Source: Streptococcus suis (GTDB taxonomy: Bacteria > Bacillota > Bacilli > Lactobacillales > Streptococcaceae). From it: a stretch of DNA of 64,000 nucleotides. A program made the translations under genes and the position numbers. This document shows positions 36,848 to 46,812 of this stretch, piece by piece. A model generated the notes under the pieces. It had not been told where the DNA came from and made no database searches. It worked only from the letters and a program-made list of their open reading frames with translations. Numbering within the stretch: position 1 is the stretch's first letter; every line of letters starts with the position of its first letter. The stretch lies in NCBI RefSeq assembly GCF_017601095.1, contig NZ_JAGFUX010000002.1:124001-188000 (forward strand), written 5' to 3'.

Positions 36848-37604
36848 GACCAAGCCCCTCCTTTATAAATAAGGCAGGTTCCTGACCAAAGGCAGCTTGA
36901 TAGGCTTGCAGCAAATCCACCTGCTCCATAGCCCCCTCTGCCACCAAGCGACCATTGAGCCAGAGGACATAATCAAAATACTTTTCCAAGGTCAAAAGGT
37001 CATGGTGGATGACCAGGGAGGTCTTGCCTTCTTGCTGGAACTTCTTCAAACAGTCCATGATGACTTGCTCTGTCACCTGATCAATTCCTGCCAAGGGCTC
37101 ATCCATCATGTAGAGTTCAGCTTCCTGGGCCAAGGCCCTAGCTAGAAAGACTCGTTGCCGCTGACCACCAGATAGCTGATCAATCTGCCGATTGCGTAAA
37201 TCACTGATTTTCATCTCTTCCAGAGCCTGCTCTGCCTTTTCCTTATCTAAGGAACTTGGTCGACGGAAGAAACCACTGGTATGGGCAAACCGCCCCATCA
37301 GGACAATATCCAGAACCCTTGCAGGAAACTGCCAGTTGACCTGGCTGGCTTGGGGAATATAGGCAACATTTTTTTGAATAACTTGATCCAGTTTCTCTGA
37401 CTGACCCAGTAGCGAAACCTTGCCACTTACCCCCTTCTCCAAACCCAAAATCGCCTTAAACAAGCTCGATTTCCCTGCACCATTTGGTCCGACCAGGGCT
37501 GCACGACAACCCTTGGGTAGCTGAAAACTGACCCGATCTAGAGCCTTGACCTGTCCTGCACCATAGTGCAAGGACAAGTCTTCAACTCTCAGTATTTCTT
37601 CCAT
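36840..37604 (-). CDS. troB: Manganese ABC transporter ATP-binding protein
   Basis: 254 residues: Walker A GPNGAGKSS (about 39-47), signature LSGGQRQR (about 144-151), Walker B LYMMDEPLAGID (about 164-175), H-loop VIHHD (about 199). Energises TroCD. Follows troA after 14 nt. Confidence 0.94.
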   Translation of the reverse strand: MEEILRVEDLSLHYGAGQVKALDRVSFQLPKGCRAALVGPNGAGKSSLFKAILGLEKGVSGKVSLLGQSEKLDQVIQKNVAYIPQASQVNWQFPARVLDIVLMGRFAHTSGFFRRPSSLDKEKAEQALEEMKISDLRNRQIDQLSGGQRQRVFLARALAQEAELYMMDEPLAGIDQVTEQVIMDCLKKFQQEGKTSLVIHHDLLTLEKYFDYVLWLNGRLVAEGAMEQVDLLQAYQAAFGQEPALFIKEGLGHV

Positions 37605-37618
37605 TCTTCCAACCTTTC

Positions 37619-38542
37619 TTACTGCAAATGCTCCACAATTAACTGGACATTGTGCTTGTACATATCGATAAATGTCGCTCCCTCTTCCCCTTCTGGCGCT
37701 AGGGAATCTGAGAATAGTTCCTTGCCTTCACCGCTTACAATCGCTACCTGACCACCCTTGGCCTTGACAGCTTCCTGCAATTTTTCCATGCGTTCTGGAC
37801 TGGTTGTTGACTCGGTGAAGATAGCCTTGATACCATGTTCTAAAATCATATTGACCGTTTCAATCATATCGCTGTTGGCAACTTCAGACTCGGTGCTAAT
37901 GCCCTGCGGTGCATAGAGAGTAAAGTCATAGCTGGCTGCGAAGTAGTTAAAGGCATCATGAGGGGTGACTAGGTAACGGCTCTCAGCAGGCAGAACACTC
38001 AACTCTTTTTCAATCCAAGTATGCAAGTCATCCAACTGAGCTAGGTAATCTTCCGTATTTTTCTGAATCAGCTCTGCTTTTTCCGGAAGAAGTTTTTGCA
38101 ACTCCTCAGAAGCTACCGCTACCGCTGATTTATAGAGGGAGATGGAAAACCAGAAGTGAGGGTCCACAATCTGCTCCCCGTCTTCATCCATGGTAGTCAA
38201 ATCCGACTGGGCAAAGTTCTTAGACACTGCTACCCCCGTCTTTTCCAAGGCTTCCACCATTTTGCCCTCAAAGTGCAAACCATGGTAGAGAACTAAATCC
38301 GCCTGCTGCAACTTGGATAGGTCGCTGGCTTTAGCAACATAGAGGTGCGGGTCTTCCCCTGCTGGAATTAGTAGATCCCGCTCCACCTCATCTCCTGCCA
38401 GCTGGTAGACCATGTCATTGAGGAAAGAGGTCGTGACCGCCACTCGTGGCTTGCTGGAAGCCTCTGGGCTTTGCGTTGAACGACAGGCTCCTAGTCCGAT
38501 CAGGGACAATAGCAGAGCCAAACTGAAAATTAGTTTTTTCAT
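37619..38542 (-). CDS. troA: Manganese/zinc-binding lipoprotein
   Basis: 307 residues: lipobox LGAC (about 17-20) and a cluster A-I (ZnuA/TroA/PsaA) fold. Metal ligands are likely His in EDPHLYV (about 66) and HFWF (about 128), plus Glu/Asp later on. There is no His-rich loop, which argues for manganese rather than zinc. First gene of troABCD, divergent from a DtxR-type regulator. Confidence 0.92.
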   Translation of the reverse strand: MKKLIFSLALLLSLIGLGACRSTQSPEASSKPRVAVTTSFLNDMVYQLAGDEVERDLLIPAGEDPHLYVAKASDLSKLQQADLVLYHGLHFEGKMVEALEKTGVAVSKNFAQSDLTTMDEDGEQIVDPHFWFSISLYKSAVAVASEELQKLLPEKAELIQKNTEDYLAQLDDLHTWIEKELSVLPAESRYLVTPHDAFNYFAASYDFTLYAPQGISTESEVANSDMIETVNMILEHGIKAIFTESTTSPERMEKLQEAVKAKGGQVAIVSGEGKELFSDSLAPEGEEGATFIDMYKHNVQLIVEHLQ

Positions 38543-38565
38543 GATTGGTTCTCCTTATATTTTTG

Positions 38566-38601
38566 TTAGGTGTACTTAATTTTAGTTTTAATATACATTA
38601 A
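38566..38601 (-). promoter_or_regulatory. Tandem metalloregulator boxes upstream of troA
   Basis: Two 14-bp near-palindromes 22 bp apart: TTAGGTGTACTTAA (38566-38579) and TTAATATACATTAA (38588-38601). Form and place fit MntR/TroR/SloR-type operators controlling troA. The divergent regulator promoter (-10 TATACT at 38639-38644, extended TGG) is 38 bp farther on. Confidence 0.6.
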
Positions 38602-38668
38602 AAAATTCTTTCTGTCAATGATTTTTATAAAATTTTGGTATACTATTCTTACTAGAAAGTGAGAGAAT

Positions 38669-39328
38669 ATGACACCAAACAAAGAAGATTACCTGAAAGT
38701 CATCTATGAACTCGGACAGACAGAACAAAAAATCACCAATAAGCAGATTGCTGAAAAGATGAATTTTTCCGCCCCAGCCGTTTCCGAAATGCTGAAAAAA
38801 ATGGTCACGGAGGAGTTGATTGAAAAGGACAAGGCAAGTGGTTACCTCCTCAGCCAAGCTGCCTTGGAAATGGTAGCCAACCTCTACCGCAAGCACCGCC
38901 TGATAGAAGTCTTTTTGGTCGAGCAGCTGGGCTATTCCCCTGAGCAAGTCCATGAAGAAGCTGAAATTTTAGAACACACCGTTTCAGACCATTTTATCAA
39001 CCAACTAGACAAACTGCTGGGCTATCCCCAAACCTGCCCACACGGTGGCAGTATTCCTAAAGAAAACCAGTTGCTTGTGGAACGCTACCAGACCCGGCTG
39101 TCCCAACTGACCGAAACTGGCAGCTACCAACTGGTTCGTATCCATGACTTCTACCAGCTTCTCCAATACCTGGAACAACATGAGTTAGCTGTCGGCGATC
39201 AACTACTTGTGACAGCCTTCGACCAGTTTGCCCAGACCATCACCATCCAGTACAAGGACAAAGAACTGGCTATCCCTACAGCCATCGCCCAAGAATTATT
39301 CGTAGAAAAGCAAAATCGCCCAGCCTAA
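38669..39328 (+). CDS. troR: DtxR/MntR-family metal-dependent regulator
   Basis: 219 residues: winged HTH (about 8-70, with ITNKQIAEKMNFSAPAVSEM), the metal-binding/dimerisation domain (about 70-140, with HRLIEVFLVEQL and HEEAEILEHTVSD, the E/H metal ligands) and a C-terminal SH3/FeoA-like domain (about 145-215). With Mn2+ it should bind the boxes upstream of troA and repress uptake. Single gene, divergent from troABCD. Confidence 0.92.
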   Translation: MTPNKEDYLKVIYELGQTEQKITNKQIAEKMNFSAPAVSEMLKKMVTEELIEKDKASGYLLSQAALEMVANLYRKHRLIEVFLVEQLGYSPEQVHEEAEILEHTVSDHFINQLDKLLGYPQTCPHGGSIPKENQLLVERYQTRLSQLTETGSYQLVRIHDFYQLLQYLEQHELAVGDQLLVTAFDQFAQTITIQYKDKELAIPTAIAQELFVEKQNRPA

Positions 39329-39350
39329 TAAGCTGAGCGATTATTTTTTT
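39314..39350. terminator. Bidirectional terminator between troR and the small membrane protein gene
   Basis: AATCGC.CAGC/GCTGAGCGATT stem (39314-39342) followed by TTTTTTT on the plus side; overlaps the ends of both convergent genes. Confidence 0.75.
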
Positions 39351-39616
39351 CTCACATTACGGAAAATAGATTTGGCTGCCAAAAACAGTTGCCCACATAC
39401 ATACACTAACCCAAGTAGGAAACCTATATAAAAACAGCCCAATAGAAAGTGAGGGTTATAGGTTAAAGGCTGCAAGACAAACATGAGAATCCCTACCAAG
39501 CCCCACCGCATGCCCCAGGTCATCTTTCTCTGGATAATCCACTCCAGCCAATCTTCTCCAACTGAACTTCTGGTTTCCAGATACTCTTGATTAAGGTCTT
39601 GAAAAAATTTTCTCAT
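39341..39616 (-). CDS. Small membrane protein of unknown function
   Basis: 91 residues: a hydrophilic N-terminus (about 1-33) and two membrane segments (about 36-54 and 60-80). It has its own extended -10 promoter (TGCTATAAT at 39674-39679). No ribosome site stands out beyond AGGAATATG. Family not recognised. Confidence 0.65.
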   Translation of the reverse strand: MRKFFQDLNQEYLETRSSVGEDWLEWIIQRKMTWGMRWGLVGILMFVLQPLTYNPHFLLGCFYIGFLLGLVYVCGQLFLAAKSIFRNVRKK

Positions 39617-39699
39617 ATTCCTGCTCCCCTCATCCTATCTTCAAAACATACACTAGCACTTTGTGACAATATTATTATAGCACATTGTTTTCAAATAAT

Positions 39700-39790
39700 A
39701 GTCGAATGAAGGGCTTTCAGACAAGGAACTGAGGCGCAGGCTGTACTAGAGTACGGCAAGTCGAAAGTGACGATGCATCAAAGCTAATTC
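39700..39790. repeat. Possible dispersed intergenic repeat
   Basis: A GC-richer, non-coding stretch with a hairpin GTACT-AG-AGTAC in its middle and the phrase AAGGAACTGAGGCGCAGG. I recall similar sequences recurring between genes in streptococcal genomes, but only one copy is in this window, so this is weakly supported. Confidence 0.3.
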
Positions 39791-39818
39791 AAATGACTAA
39801 ACCAACACTGTCGAAAAA

Positions 39819-39838
39819 ACCAGCCTACTCGGGCTGGT
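39819..39838 (-). terminator. Terminator of the 61-residue membrane protein gene
   Basis: ACCAGCC/GGCTGGT stem with 6-nt loop, followed by TTTTTT on the minus strand; overlaps the stop codon. Confidence 0.85.
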
Positions 39839-40010
39839 CTTCTTGGAGTCGCTCTTTGAGGCGGCGACGGTATAAAATCTGCGAAGGAATAAAATAGAGA
39901 AAACTCGCTAAGATTATCCATCGCTTATCGATTTCACTAAAGTAAATCACCAAAATCAAGGTGAAAGCCACTGTTAGGTAGAAAAAATGATTGGTTAATA
40001 ACTTTTTCAT
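39825..40010 (-). CDS. Small membrane protein of unknown function
   Basis: 61 residues; start at 40010 with GGAGG upstream. Two short hydrophobic segments (about 8-24 and 31-47) and a basic/acidic tail RRRLKERLQEDQPE. Downstream of dtd in the same direction, possibly co-transcribed. Family not recognised. Confidence 0.6.
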   Translation of the reverse strand: MKKLLTNHFFYLTVAFTLILVIYFSEIDKRWIILASFLYFIPSQILYRRRLKERLQEDQPE

Positions 40011-40071
40011 CCGACACCTCCACATTTTCTTGACATTAGTATATCAAATAAACCTATAAAAGTATAGAGGG

Positions 40072-40515
40072 CTAGCGATTTTTGGTATCCAACACAATGG
40101 TCACCGGACCATCATTGACTAGACTGACCGCCATGTCCGCCCCAAAAACGCCCACTTCAACCGGTACATAGGCTGACAGAGCCTGGTTAAAGGCATCATA
40201 GAGTTGGCTGGCTAGGGCCGGAGCTGCCGCTCCTGTAAAGGCAGGGCGATTGCCTTTTTTTGTATCCGCAAAGAGAGTAAATTGGGAAATAGTTAAAATC
40301 TTGCCCGCCACATCTTGAACAGACTTGTTCATCTTGCCTGCCTCATCTGCAAATATCCGCATATTGACAATTTTACGAACAGCATAGTCCAGGTCTTCCT
40401 GGCTGTCATCTGGGCCCACACCGACTAGGAGCAAAAGTCCTTGTTCAATTTGCCCATGGATACTTCCATCGATGGTCACACTAGCCTGTGATACACGTTG
40501 TAATACAATTTTCAT
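40072..40515 (-). CDS. dtd: D-aminoacyl-tRNA deacylase
   Basis: Removes D-amino acids (and glycine from tRNA-Ala) from mischarged tRNA. 147 residues. The two signature motifs are present: SQFTLFAD (about 79-86) and the NDGPVT near the C-terminus (about 136-141, the Gly-cisPro region of the dimer). Starts 1 nt after the rel stop, so translation is coupled, a conserved pair in streptococci. Confidence 0.95.
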   Translation of the reverse strand: MKIVLQRVSQASVTIDGSIHGQIEQGLLLLVGVGPDDSQEDLDYAVRKIVNMRIFADEAGKMNKSVQDVAGKILTISQFTLFADTKKGNRPAFTGAAAPALASQLYDAFNQALSAYVPVEVGVFGADMAVSLVNDGPVTIVLDTKNR

Positions 40516-40516
40516 C

Positions 40517-42718
40517 TTATCCGTTGGTCCTTTTCACTGAGTAAACTTCTGGCACCGACTTAATCTTGTCCACCAGACTGGTCAAGGTTGCCAGGTTGGA
40601 AATACCAAAGGAAACGTGGATAGTCGCAAACTTCATATCCTTGGTTGGCTGGGCATTGACCGAAGAAATATTCTTGCTGGCATTGGTCAAGACCTTAAGG
40701 ACATCGTTGAGCAACCCTGAGCGGTTGAGCCCGTAGATGTCAATGTTTGCCATGTATTCCTTGGTCGAATTTTCATCCTCCCAACCGACATCAATCAGGC
40801 GGACATCGTAGTTTTCCTGGCTCTTGAGGTTCATACAGTCCACACGGTGAACCGCAACCCCGCGACCCTTGGTGATGTAGCCGACAATCTCATCGCCAGG
40901 TACTGGATTACAACACTTGGCAATCCGAATCAGCAAGCCTGACGCCCCTTCAATGACCACGCCACCTTCATGACGGATTTTCAAACTATCTTTGTTGTCG
41001 TGTTTGACTTCGCCACCGTTGACCAATTCGTCCGCGACAGCTTTGGCCTTAGCCCGCTCGGCTTCTCGACGTTCTTTCTCTGTCAGACGGTTAAAAATTG
41101 ACACGGCAGAAACTTCTCCAAAACCAACCGCTGCATATAAGGCTTCATCCGTTTTGTAGCTGGTCTTTTGCAGGACCTCGTCCATGTGGCGGCGGTCCAG
41201 GTATTGGTTGGGTACGTAGCCGTTTTCTTGGAGCAGGTTCTGGAGCATTTCACGCCCCTTGGAGACGGAAAGTTCCTTGTCCTGATTCTTGAAAAACTGC
41301 TTGATTTTGTTACGGGCCTTGTGAGTTTTAACCAGGTTGACCCAGTCACGACTTGGGCCGAAAGAGTTGGCAGAGGTGATGATTTCCACCTGGTCACCGG
41401 TCTTGAGCTTGGTCGTCAGAGGCACCATACGGCCGTTGACCTTGGCACCTGTCGCCCGCTCGCCAACCTTGGTGTGAATCTCATAGGCAAAGTCAATCGG
41501 TACAGAATCCTTTGGCAACTCACGCACCGCACCATCTGGCGTGAAAACGTAAATACGCTCGGTGAAGATGTCCTCTTTGACCGAATCGACGAAGGATTGG
41601 GCATCTCCTGCCCCTTCTTGAAGTTCAATCAGGTTATTGATCCAACGCAGTTCTTTTTCGCTGGCAGTTGCCTTGCCACCACGCTTGTAGGCCCAGTGAG
41701 CCGCAACCCCGTACTCTGCAACCTGGTGCATTTCCACCGTCCGAATTTGGAACTCGATTGGACCTTTTGGCCCATAAACAGTCGTATGGATGGACTGGTA
41801 GCCATTGGCTTTTGGACTGGCAATGTAGTCCTTGAAGCGACCCGGCATCGGCTTCCATAATTCATGGATGTAGCCAAGCATGGCATAGACATCACTTGGT
41901 GTATCCATCAAGCAACGGATTGCTGTCAGATCATAGAGCTGGTCGAAGCGTTTTTTCTTGTCGTGCATCTTCCGATAGATAGAGTAGATATGCTTGGGAC
42001 GACCATAGATTTGACCGTGAAGATGGCGCTCCTCTGTGTATTCCCTCAACTTGTCAACGACTTCATTGACCAATTCTTCCCGTTCACGACGCTTCTCACT
42101 CATCATTCGAGTAATCTTGTAGAATTCAATCTCATTGAGATAGCGGAAAGACATGTCTTCCAATTCCCACTTGATAGAAGAAATACCTAGACGGTGGGCA
42201 AGGGGAGCGTAGATTTCCATTGTTTCACGCGAAATCCGTTCTTGCTTGTCCTTGCGCAAGTGTTTAAGGGTCCGCATGTTGTGCAGACGGTCTGCCAGCT
42301 TAACCAGAATAACCCGCATATCTTGGGACATGGCAATCAGCATGTTGCGGTGGTTTTCAGCTAGTTGCTCCTCATGAGACTTATACTCAACCTTACCTAA
42401 CTTGGTCACCCCACCGACAATATGCCGAACCTCTGGACCAAATTCTGCTTCCATATCATCCAAGGTAACTTCCGTATCCTCAACCACATCATGCAAGAAG
42501 CCACAAGCAACCGTGACAGCATCTAGCTTAAGACCTGCTAAAATACCGGCTACCTGGATCGGGTGAACAATATAAGGTTCTCCTGACTTGCGAAACTGTG
42601 ACTTGTGTGCCTCCGTCGCAAATTCCAAGGCTTTTTCAACAAAACGAACATCCTCGGCTGGAAGATAGGTGGCCGTTAGCGCAACAACCTCTTCCCCCGT
42701 AAAATTAACTTCTTTCAT
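40517..42718 (-). CDS. rel: Bifunctional (p)ppGpp synthetase/hydrolase
   Basis: Long RSH enzyme of 733 residues that makes and degrades the stringent-response alarmone. HD hydrolase domain with H52 and HDVVED (H76, D77), synthetase domain (about 235-350, with [20 protein letters not shown]), TGS domain (about 395-455), zinc-finger region with CCNP and CMN motifs (about 605-630) and a C-terminal ACT domain (about 655-733). Both catalytic halves look intact, unlike RelA of Enterobacteria. Confidence 0.96.
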   Translation of the reverse strand: MKEVNFTGEEVVALTATYLPAEDVRFVEKALEFATEAHKSQFRKSGEPYIVHPIQVAGILAGLKLDAVTVACGFLHDVVEDTEVTLDDMEAEFGPEVRHIVGGVTKLGKVEYKSHEEQLAENHRNMLIAMSQDMRVILVKLADRLHNMRTLKHLRKDKQERISRETMEIYAPLAHRLGISSIKWELEDMSFRYLNEIEFYKITRMMSEKRREREELVNEVVDKLREYTEERHLHGQIYGRPKHIYSIYRKMHDKKKRFDQLYDLTAIRCLMDTPSDVYAMLGYIHELWKPMPGRFKDYIASPKANGYQSIHTTVYGPKGPIEFQIRTVEMHQVAEYGVAAHWAYKRGGKATASEKELRWINNLIELQEGAGDAQSFVDSVKEDIFTERIYVFTPDGAVRELPKDSVPIDFAYEIHTKVGERATGAKVNGRMVPLTTKLKTGDQVEIITSANSFGPSRDWVNLVKTHKARNKIKQFFKNQDKELSVSKGREMLQNLLQENGYVPNQYLDRRHMDEVLQKTSYKTDEALYAAVGFGEVSAVSIFNRLTEKERREAERAKAKAVADELVNGGEVKHDNKDSLKIRHEGGVVIEGASGLLIRIAKCCNPVPGDEIVGYITKGRGVAVHRVDCMNLKSQENYDVRLIDVGWEDENSTKEYMANIDIYGLNRSGLLNDVLKVLTNASKNISSVNAQPTKDMKFATIHVSFGISNLATLTSLVDKIKSVPEVYSVKRTNG

Positions 42719-42923
42719 CTTCTTCCCTCATCAGAAACTGTTTCCTATTATTGTACCACTTTAGAGGCAAAAGAAAAAGGGGAGCGCTACTTTCCCCCTT
42801 GCTCAGCCTTGAAAAAAGACAGATACAACTTGATACCCTGAGCTAACTCTTGCAAAACATTCGTTTTTTTGCTTTGTTTTCTGGAATTTTTCCAACTATT
42901 TTCTTAAATATTCGAGAAAAACC

Positions 42924-42952
42924 TTGATGATTTCGTTTTCAATCGGTATAAT
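42924..42952 (+). promoter_or_regulatory. Promoter of the surface nucleotidase gene
   Basis: TTGATG, 17-nt spacer, TATAAT; about 31 nt before the start codon. The remaining gap 42719-42923 holds nothing else I can support. Confidence 0.75.
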
Positions 42953-42983
42953 ATTCTTGAGATTATATCAAATGGAGGTTCTC

Positions 42984-45521
42984 ATGAAATTTCGTTTTAG
43001 TAAGTGTGCCCTAGCCCTCAGCCTAGCTTTACTGGCTAGCAGCAACACCGCTCTTGTCTCTGCTGAAGAAACCAGCACAGAAACCCCTATCTTAAATGCA
43101 GAAACAAGCCCAATAGAAACAACTAGCTCCGTAGCTACAACCGCTCCTTCTGAAACAGTTGCCCCACCAACGGTTGAGTCTACCCCTGTTACAGAAATTC
43201 CAGCGAATACTAAAACAGCAACCGAAAGCATCACACCAGCTAGCGTCACGCCAGTCGGTAGCGAAACAACTAGTCCCGTAGCCGAAGCACCCGCAGCAGT
43301 GGCCGAAACCACTACTCCAGCAACAGAAACACGCGCAGTAGCTACTGAAACTACCACTCCAGTTGAAGGCCAGTCGGTCGATGTCCGTATTCTAGCTACA
43401 ACAGACCTCCACACCAACTTGGTCAACTACGACTATTACCAAGACAAGCCTGTGGAAACCCTCGGTTTGGCAAAAACTGCTGTCCTAATCGAAGAGGCAA
43501 AAGCTGAAAATTCAAACATTGTGCTTGTAGATAATGGTGATACCATTCAAGGAACACCGCTTGGAAACTACAAATCCATCATCGATCCAATCGAAGAAGG
43601 GGAGCAACACCCTATGTACGCTGCCTTGGACACGCTCGGTTTCGATGCTGGTACCCTTGGCAACCATGAATTCAACTACGGTCTAGACTATCTCCGTAAG
43701 GTCATTGCAACTGCAGGTATGCCCCTTCTCAATGCCAACGTTTTACATCCTACAACCAAAGACTTCCTCTACCAGCCTTATACCATCATTGACAAGACCT
43801 TCACAGATACGACTGGCAAGGCTGTCAGCCTGAAAGTCGGTATCACAGGAATCGTTCCGCCACAAATCCTCAACTGGGACAAGGCCTATTTGGAAGGCAA
43901 GGTCATCGTTCGCGATGCGGTTGAAGCAGTTCGCGATATCGTTCCTGTTATTCGTGAAAATGGAGCTGATATCGTTCTAGTCCTCTCTCACTCAGGTATC
44001 GGTGATGACCAGTATGAAGTCGGCGAGGAAAATGTCGGTTACCAAATCGCCAGCCTAGCTGGAGTTGATGCGGTCATCACAGGTCACTCCCACGCAGAAT
44101 TTCCAGGAACTGCAGAAAAACCAAGCTTCTACGCTCAATATGCTGGCGTGGATGACACAAATGGTAAAATCAACGGTACTCCTGTGACCATGGCAGGTAA
44201 ATACGGTGACCACCTCGGCGTTATCGACCTCAACCTGACCTACACCGACGGTAAATGGACTACAACTTCTAGCAAGGCTGCCATCCGCAAGATTGACACC
44301 AAGTCATCTGTTGCGGACAGTCGTATCATTGACCTCGCTAAAGAAGCCCATACTGAAACTATCAACTATGTTCGTCAGCAAGTCGGTGAAACAACAGCTC
44401 CAATCAACAGCTTCTTTGCCTTGGTGCAAGATGACCCATCTGTCCAAATCGTCAACAATGCCCAAATCTGGTATGCTAAACAGCAACTAGCAGGAACACC
44501 TGAAGCAGGCCTGCCAATCCTTTCTGCAGCAGCGCCTTTCAAGGCTGGTACTCGTGGTGATGCAACTGCCTATACAGACATTCCTGCTGGGCCAATCGCC
44601 ATCAAGAACGTAGCAGACCTTTACCTCTATGACAACGTTGTCGCGATCTTGAAAGTCAACGGTGCCCAACTCAGAGAATGGTTGGAAATGTCAGCAGGTC
44701 AGTTCAACCAAGTAGACCCAAGCTCCACAGAACCACAAAACCTGGTCAATACAGACTACCGGACTTATAACTTCGATGTCATTGACGGCGTAACCTATCA
44801 ATACGACATCACCCAGCCAAACAAGTACGACCGTAGCGGTAAATTGGTCAATGAAACAGCCAGCCGTGTCCGCAACCTTCAGTACAATGGACAGGCTGTC
44901 ACAGACGAGCAAGAGTTTATCGTTGTGACCAACAACTATCGTGCTAGCGGTACCTTCCCAGGTGTCAAAGATGCCTCTGTCAACTACTTGCTCAACCTAG
45001 AAAACCGCCAAGCTATCATCAACTATATCATCTCTGAGAAGGTTATCAACCCAACAGCAGATAATAATTGGACCTTCACCGATAGCATCAAAGGTTTAGA
45101 CCTCCGCTTCTTGACTGCCGATCGTGCGAAAGACTTAGTGGCTAATCAAGAAGGTCTGGTTTACCTCCAAGCTTCTACTGCAAGCGAAGGTTTTGGTGAG
45201 TTCAAGTTTGTCTACACTGAGCCAAAAATCGTGACACCTCCAACTAACCAAACAGATACCAATACTAACTCAGCTACTGGTCAAACTGGCGTTCAAATCA
45301 CACTGCCATCTGGTCAGGTCATTACCCTTCCAGCTGAAAAAATAACAGCACCCGCACCAAAACACAAACTTGCTACTACAGCTAAGGCAAGCACTTCCTC
45401 CTCAACAAATCAAACAGGGCAAAAAACACTCCCTGCAACTGGTGAGGCAAGTTCTATGTTTAGCCTGATTGGCATCAGTTTGATGGGCCTTGTCGGTGCT
45501 TTCCGCAAGAAAAAAGAATAA
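42984..45521 (+). CDS. LPXTG-anchored 5'-nucleotidase / cyclic phosphodiesterase
   Basis: 845 residues; start at 42984 (GGAGG 5 nt upstream). Signal peptide about 1-28, a Thr/Pro/Glu-rich low-complexity region (about 30-130), metallophosphatase domain with ATTDLHTN, VDNGDTIQG, TLGNHEFNYG and GHSHAE (about 137-375), 5'-nucleotidase C-terminal domain (about 420-720), a linker and LPATGEAS, a hydrophobic tail and FRKKKE. It should dephosphorylate extracellular nucleotides on the cell wall. In pathogenic streptococci such enzymes generate adenosine or deoxyadenosine that dampens host immunity; that role is inferred here. Confidence 0.93.
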   Translation: MKFRFSKCALALSLALLASSNTALVSAEETSTETPILNAETSPIETTSSVATTAPSETVAPPTVESTPVTEIPANTKTATESITPASVTPVGSETTSPVAEAPAAVAETTTPATETRAVATETTTPVEGQSVDVRILATTDLHTNLVNYDYYQDKPVETLGLAKTAVLIEEAKAENSNIVLVDNGDTIQGTPLGNYKSIIDPIEEGEQHPMYAALDTLGFDAGTLGNHEFNYGLDYLRKVIATAGMPLLNANVLHPTTKDFLYQPYTIIDKTFTDTTGKAVSLKVGITGIVPPQILNWDKAYLEGKVIVRDAVEAVRDIVPVIRENGADIVLVLSHSGIGDDQYEVGEENVGYQIASLAGVDAVITGHSHAEFPGTAEKPSFYAQYAGVDDTNGKINGTPVTMAGKYGDHLGVIDLNLTYTDGKWTTTSSKAAIRKIDTKSSVADSRIIDLAKEAHTETINYVRQQVGETTAPINSFFALVQDDPSVQIVNNAQIWYAKQQLAGTPEAGLPILSAAAPFKAGTRGDATAYTDIPAGPIAIKNVADLYLYDNVVAILKVNGAQLREWLEMSAGQFNQVDPSSTEPQNLVNTDYRTYNFDVIDGVTYQYDITQPNKYDRSGKLVNETASRVRNLQYNGQAVTDEQEFIVVTNNYRASGTFPGVKDASVNYLLNLENRQAIINYIISEKVINPTADNNWTFTDSIKGLDLRFLTADRAKDLVANQEGLVYLQASTASEGFGEFKFVYTEPKIVTPPTNQTDTNTNSATGQTGVQITLPSGQVITLPAEKITAPAPKHKLATTAKASTSSSTNQTGQKTLPATGEASSMFSLIGISLMGLVGAFRKKKE

Positions 45522-45543
45522 TAAAAGCATGTAAGAGGAAACC

Positions 45544-46065
45544 ATGTTTCAAACCTTTCCTACTCTAAAATCTACCTCCTTCCAACTTCGGAAAATCGAG
45601 GAAACAGACCTCGATGACCTGTGGGAAATCTATTCCAATCCCATTCACTTTCAGATGACACCCAACACTTCCACTCAAAACAAAGAAACCCTCCGAAAAC
45701 GCATCGGGCATTTCCAGAGGGATTTCAATAAGAAGAAATGCTTATTCTTGGGCTTGGAACATCAAGGGAGATTGATTGGCGTTTTGGAAGTTTTCGACTA
45801 CAAGAAACGGTCTGCATCGATAACCATTGGCTATCGGATTCATCATGCCTTCTGGAATCAGGGTCTAGCTAGTCAGGCAGTCAGCCTGCTCTGCCATTTC
45901 CTAATGGAAGAATGTCAGATAAAAGCAATCCTTGCCTTTGTCCTGCCAGAAAACAGAGCCTCTCAGAAGGTGCTACTGAAAAATGGTTTCCAACAGAGTG
46001 GGCAAATCGAGGAGGTCTGGAAGGGCTTGGGGCAGGTCAGCCTCTTGCAATTTGAGCGAAAATAG
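45544..46065 (+). CDS. GNAT acetyltransferase, RimJ/RimL-like
   Basis: 173 residues with the acetyl-CoA loop region GYRIHHAFWNQGLASQA (about 97-113; R/Q-x-x-G-x-A type) and a late ENRASQKVLLKNGFQQ, typical of the RimL branch that acetylates protein N-termini or small molecules. RBS AAGAGGAAACC. 22 nt behind the nucleotidase gene, so probably co-transcribed. Confidence 0.82.
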   Translation: MFQTFPTLKSTSFQLRKIEETDLDDLWEIYSNPIHFQMTPNTSTQNKETLRKRIGHFQRDFNKKKCLFLGLEHQGRLIGVLEVFDYKKRSASITIGYRIHHAFWNQGLASQAVSLLCHFLMEECQIKAILAFVLPENRASQKVLLKNGFQQSGQIEEVWKGLGQVSLLQFERK

Positions 46066-46066
46066 T

Positions 46067-46091
46067 AAAAACCAGGGAAATCCTGGTTTTT
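46067..46091. terminator. Bidirectional terminator
   Basis: AAAAACCAGG/CCTGGTTTTT stem with a 5-nt loop between convergent genes. Confidence 0.85.
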
Positions 46092-46092
46092 C

Positions 46093-46809
46093 TTATGCAA
46101 AATAGCTCCAAATCACCGCGATGAGAATAGCCGGCAGCATATTGGCCACGCGAATCTTTTTGTCCCAAATGATATTGACACCGACACAGAAGATGAGGGC
46201 GGAGCCGATAAAGGAGAGATTGGCAAGGGCCTGATCCGTCAACAGAGGCTCAATCAAGCGCGCCAAAAGAGTGACCGATCCTTGAAAAATAAAAACCGGT
46301 ACTGCTGAAAAGCCAGCCCCCTTACCCAGACTTGCTGTCATGATAAATATGATGATAAAGTCCAGAATGCTCTTAATGGCGAGGAGGCTATAATCCCCCG
46401 TCAAGCCGTCTTGGATGGAGCCGATAATGGCCATGGCTCCGATACAGACAGTCAGGGAGGCGGTCAAAAAAGCATCCAAAAACTGAGAGTCCTGACCGTT
46501 TCCTGACTTTTCACGCAGCCAGATACCCAAGCGCTCAAACCAACCTTCGATATGAAGGACTTCGCCTAGAAAGGTCCCAAAAGCCAGACTGAGCACAAAG
46601 AACAAGGTGTTCTGGGTAACCAGTTGACCATTTTCCACTCTTAAAAGACCTGTCAGCGTTCCAGAAATCCCTAAAAAGAGAATGGCAACACCGCTAGCCA
46701 AGGTTAAGCCAGACTGATGGCGTTCTTTCAGTAAGTGTCCAAACCAAGACCCTAGCAAACCTGCTAGGGCAATGGTCAGTGTATTGATAATCGTTCCCAA
46801 AGCAAACAT
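46093..46809 (-). CDS. DUF554 family membrane protein
   Basis: 238 residues with about six to seven hydrophobic segments and the family-typical GTIINTLTIALAGLLGSWFG N-terminus. Function unknown (YqgA/YdfK-like). Follows rsmE by 3 nt. Confidence 0.85.
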   Translation of the reverse strand: MFALGTIINTLTIALAGLLGSWFGHLLKERHQSGLTLASGVAILFLGISGTLTGLLRVENGQLVTQNTLFFVLSLAFGTFLGEVLHIEGWFERLGIWLREKSGNGQDSQFLDAFLTASLTVCIGAMAIIGSIQDGLTGDYSLLAIKSILDFIIIFIMTASLGKGAGFSAVPVFIFQGSVTLLARLIEPLLTDQALANLSFIGSALIFCVGVNIIWDKKIRVANMLPAILIAVIWSYFA

Positions 46810-46812
46810 GGG

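Noticed and set aside
41168..41860. 230-codon plus-strand open frame inside rel
   Set aside because: Mirror frame of the RSH synthetase/TGS region with no start signal; the coding frame is beyond doubt on the minus strand.
42788..42880. Minus-strand open frame ending FFKAEQGGK-stop upstream of the nucleotidase gene
   Set aside because: No start codon or ribosome site within the frame; an upstream in-frame stop leaves only a fragment.
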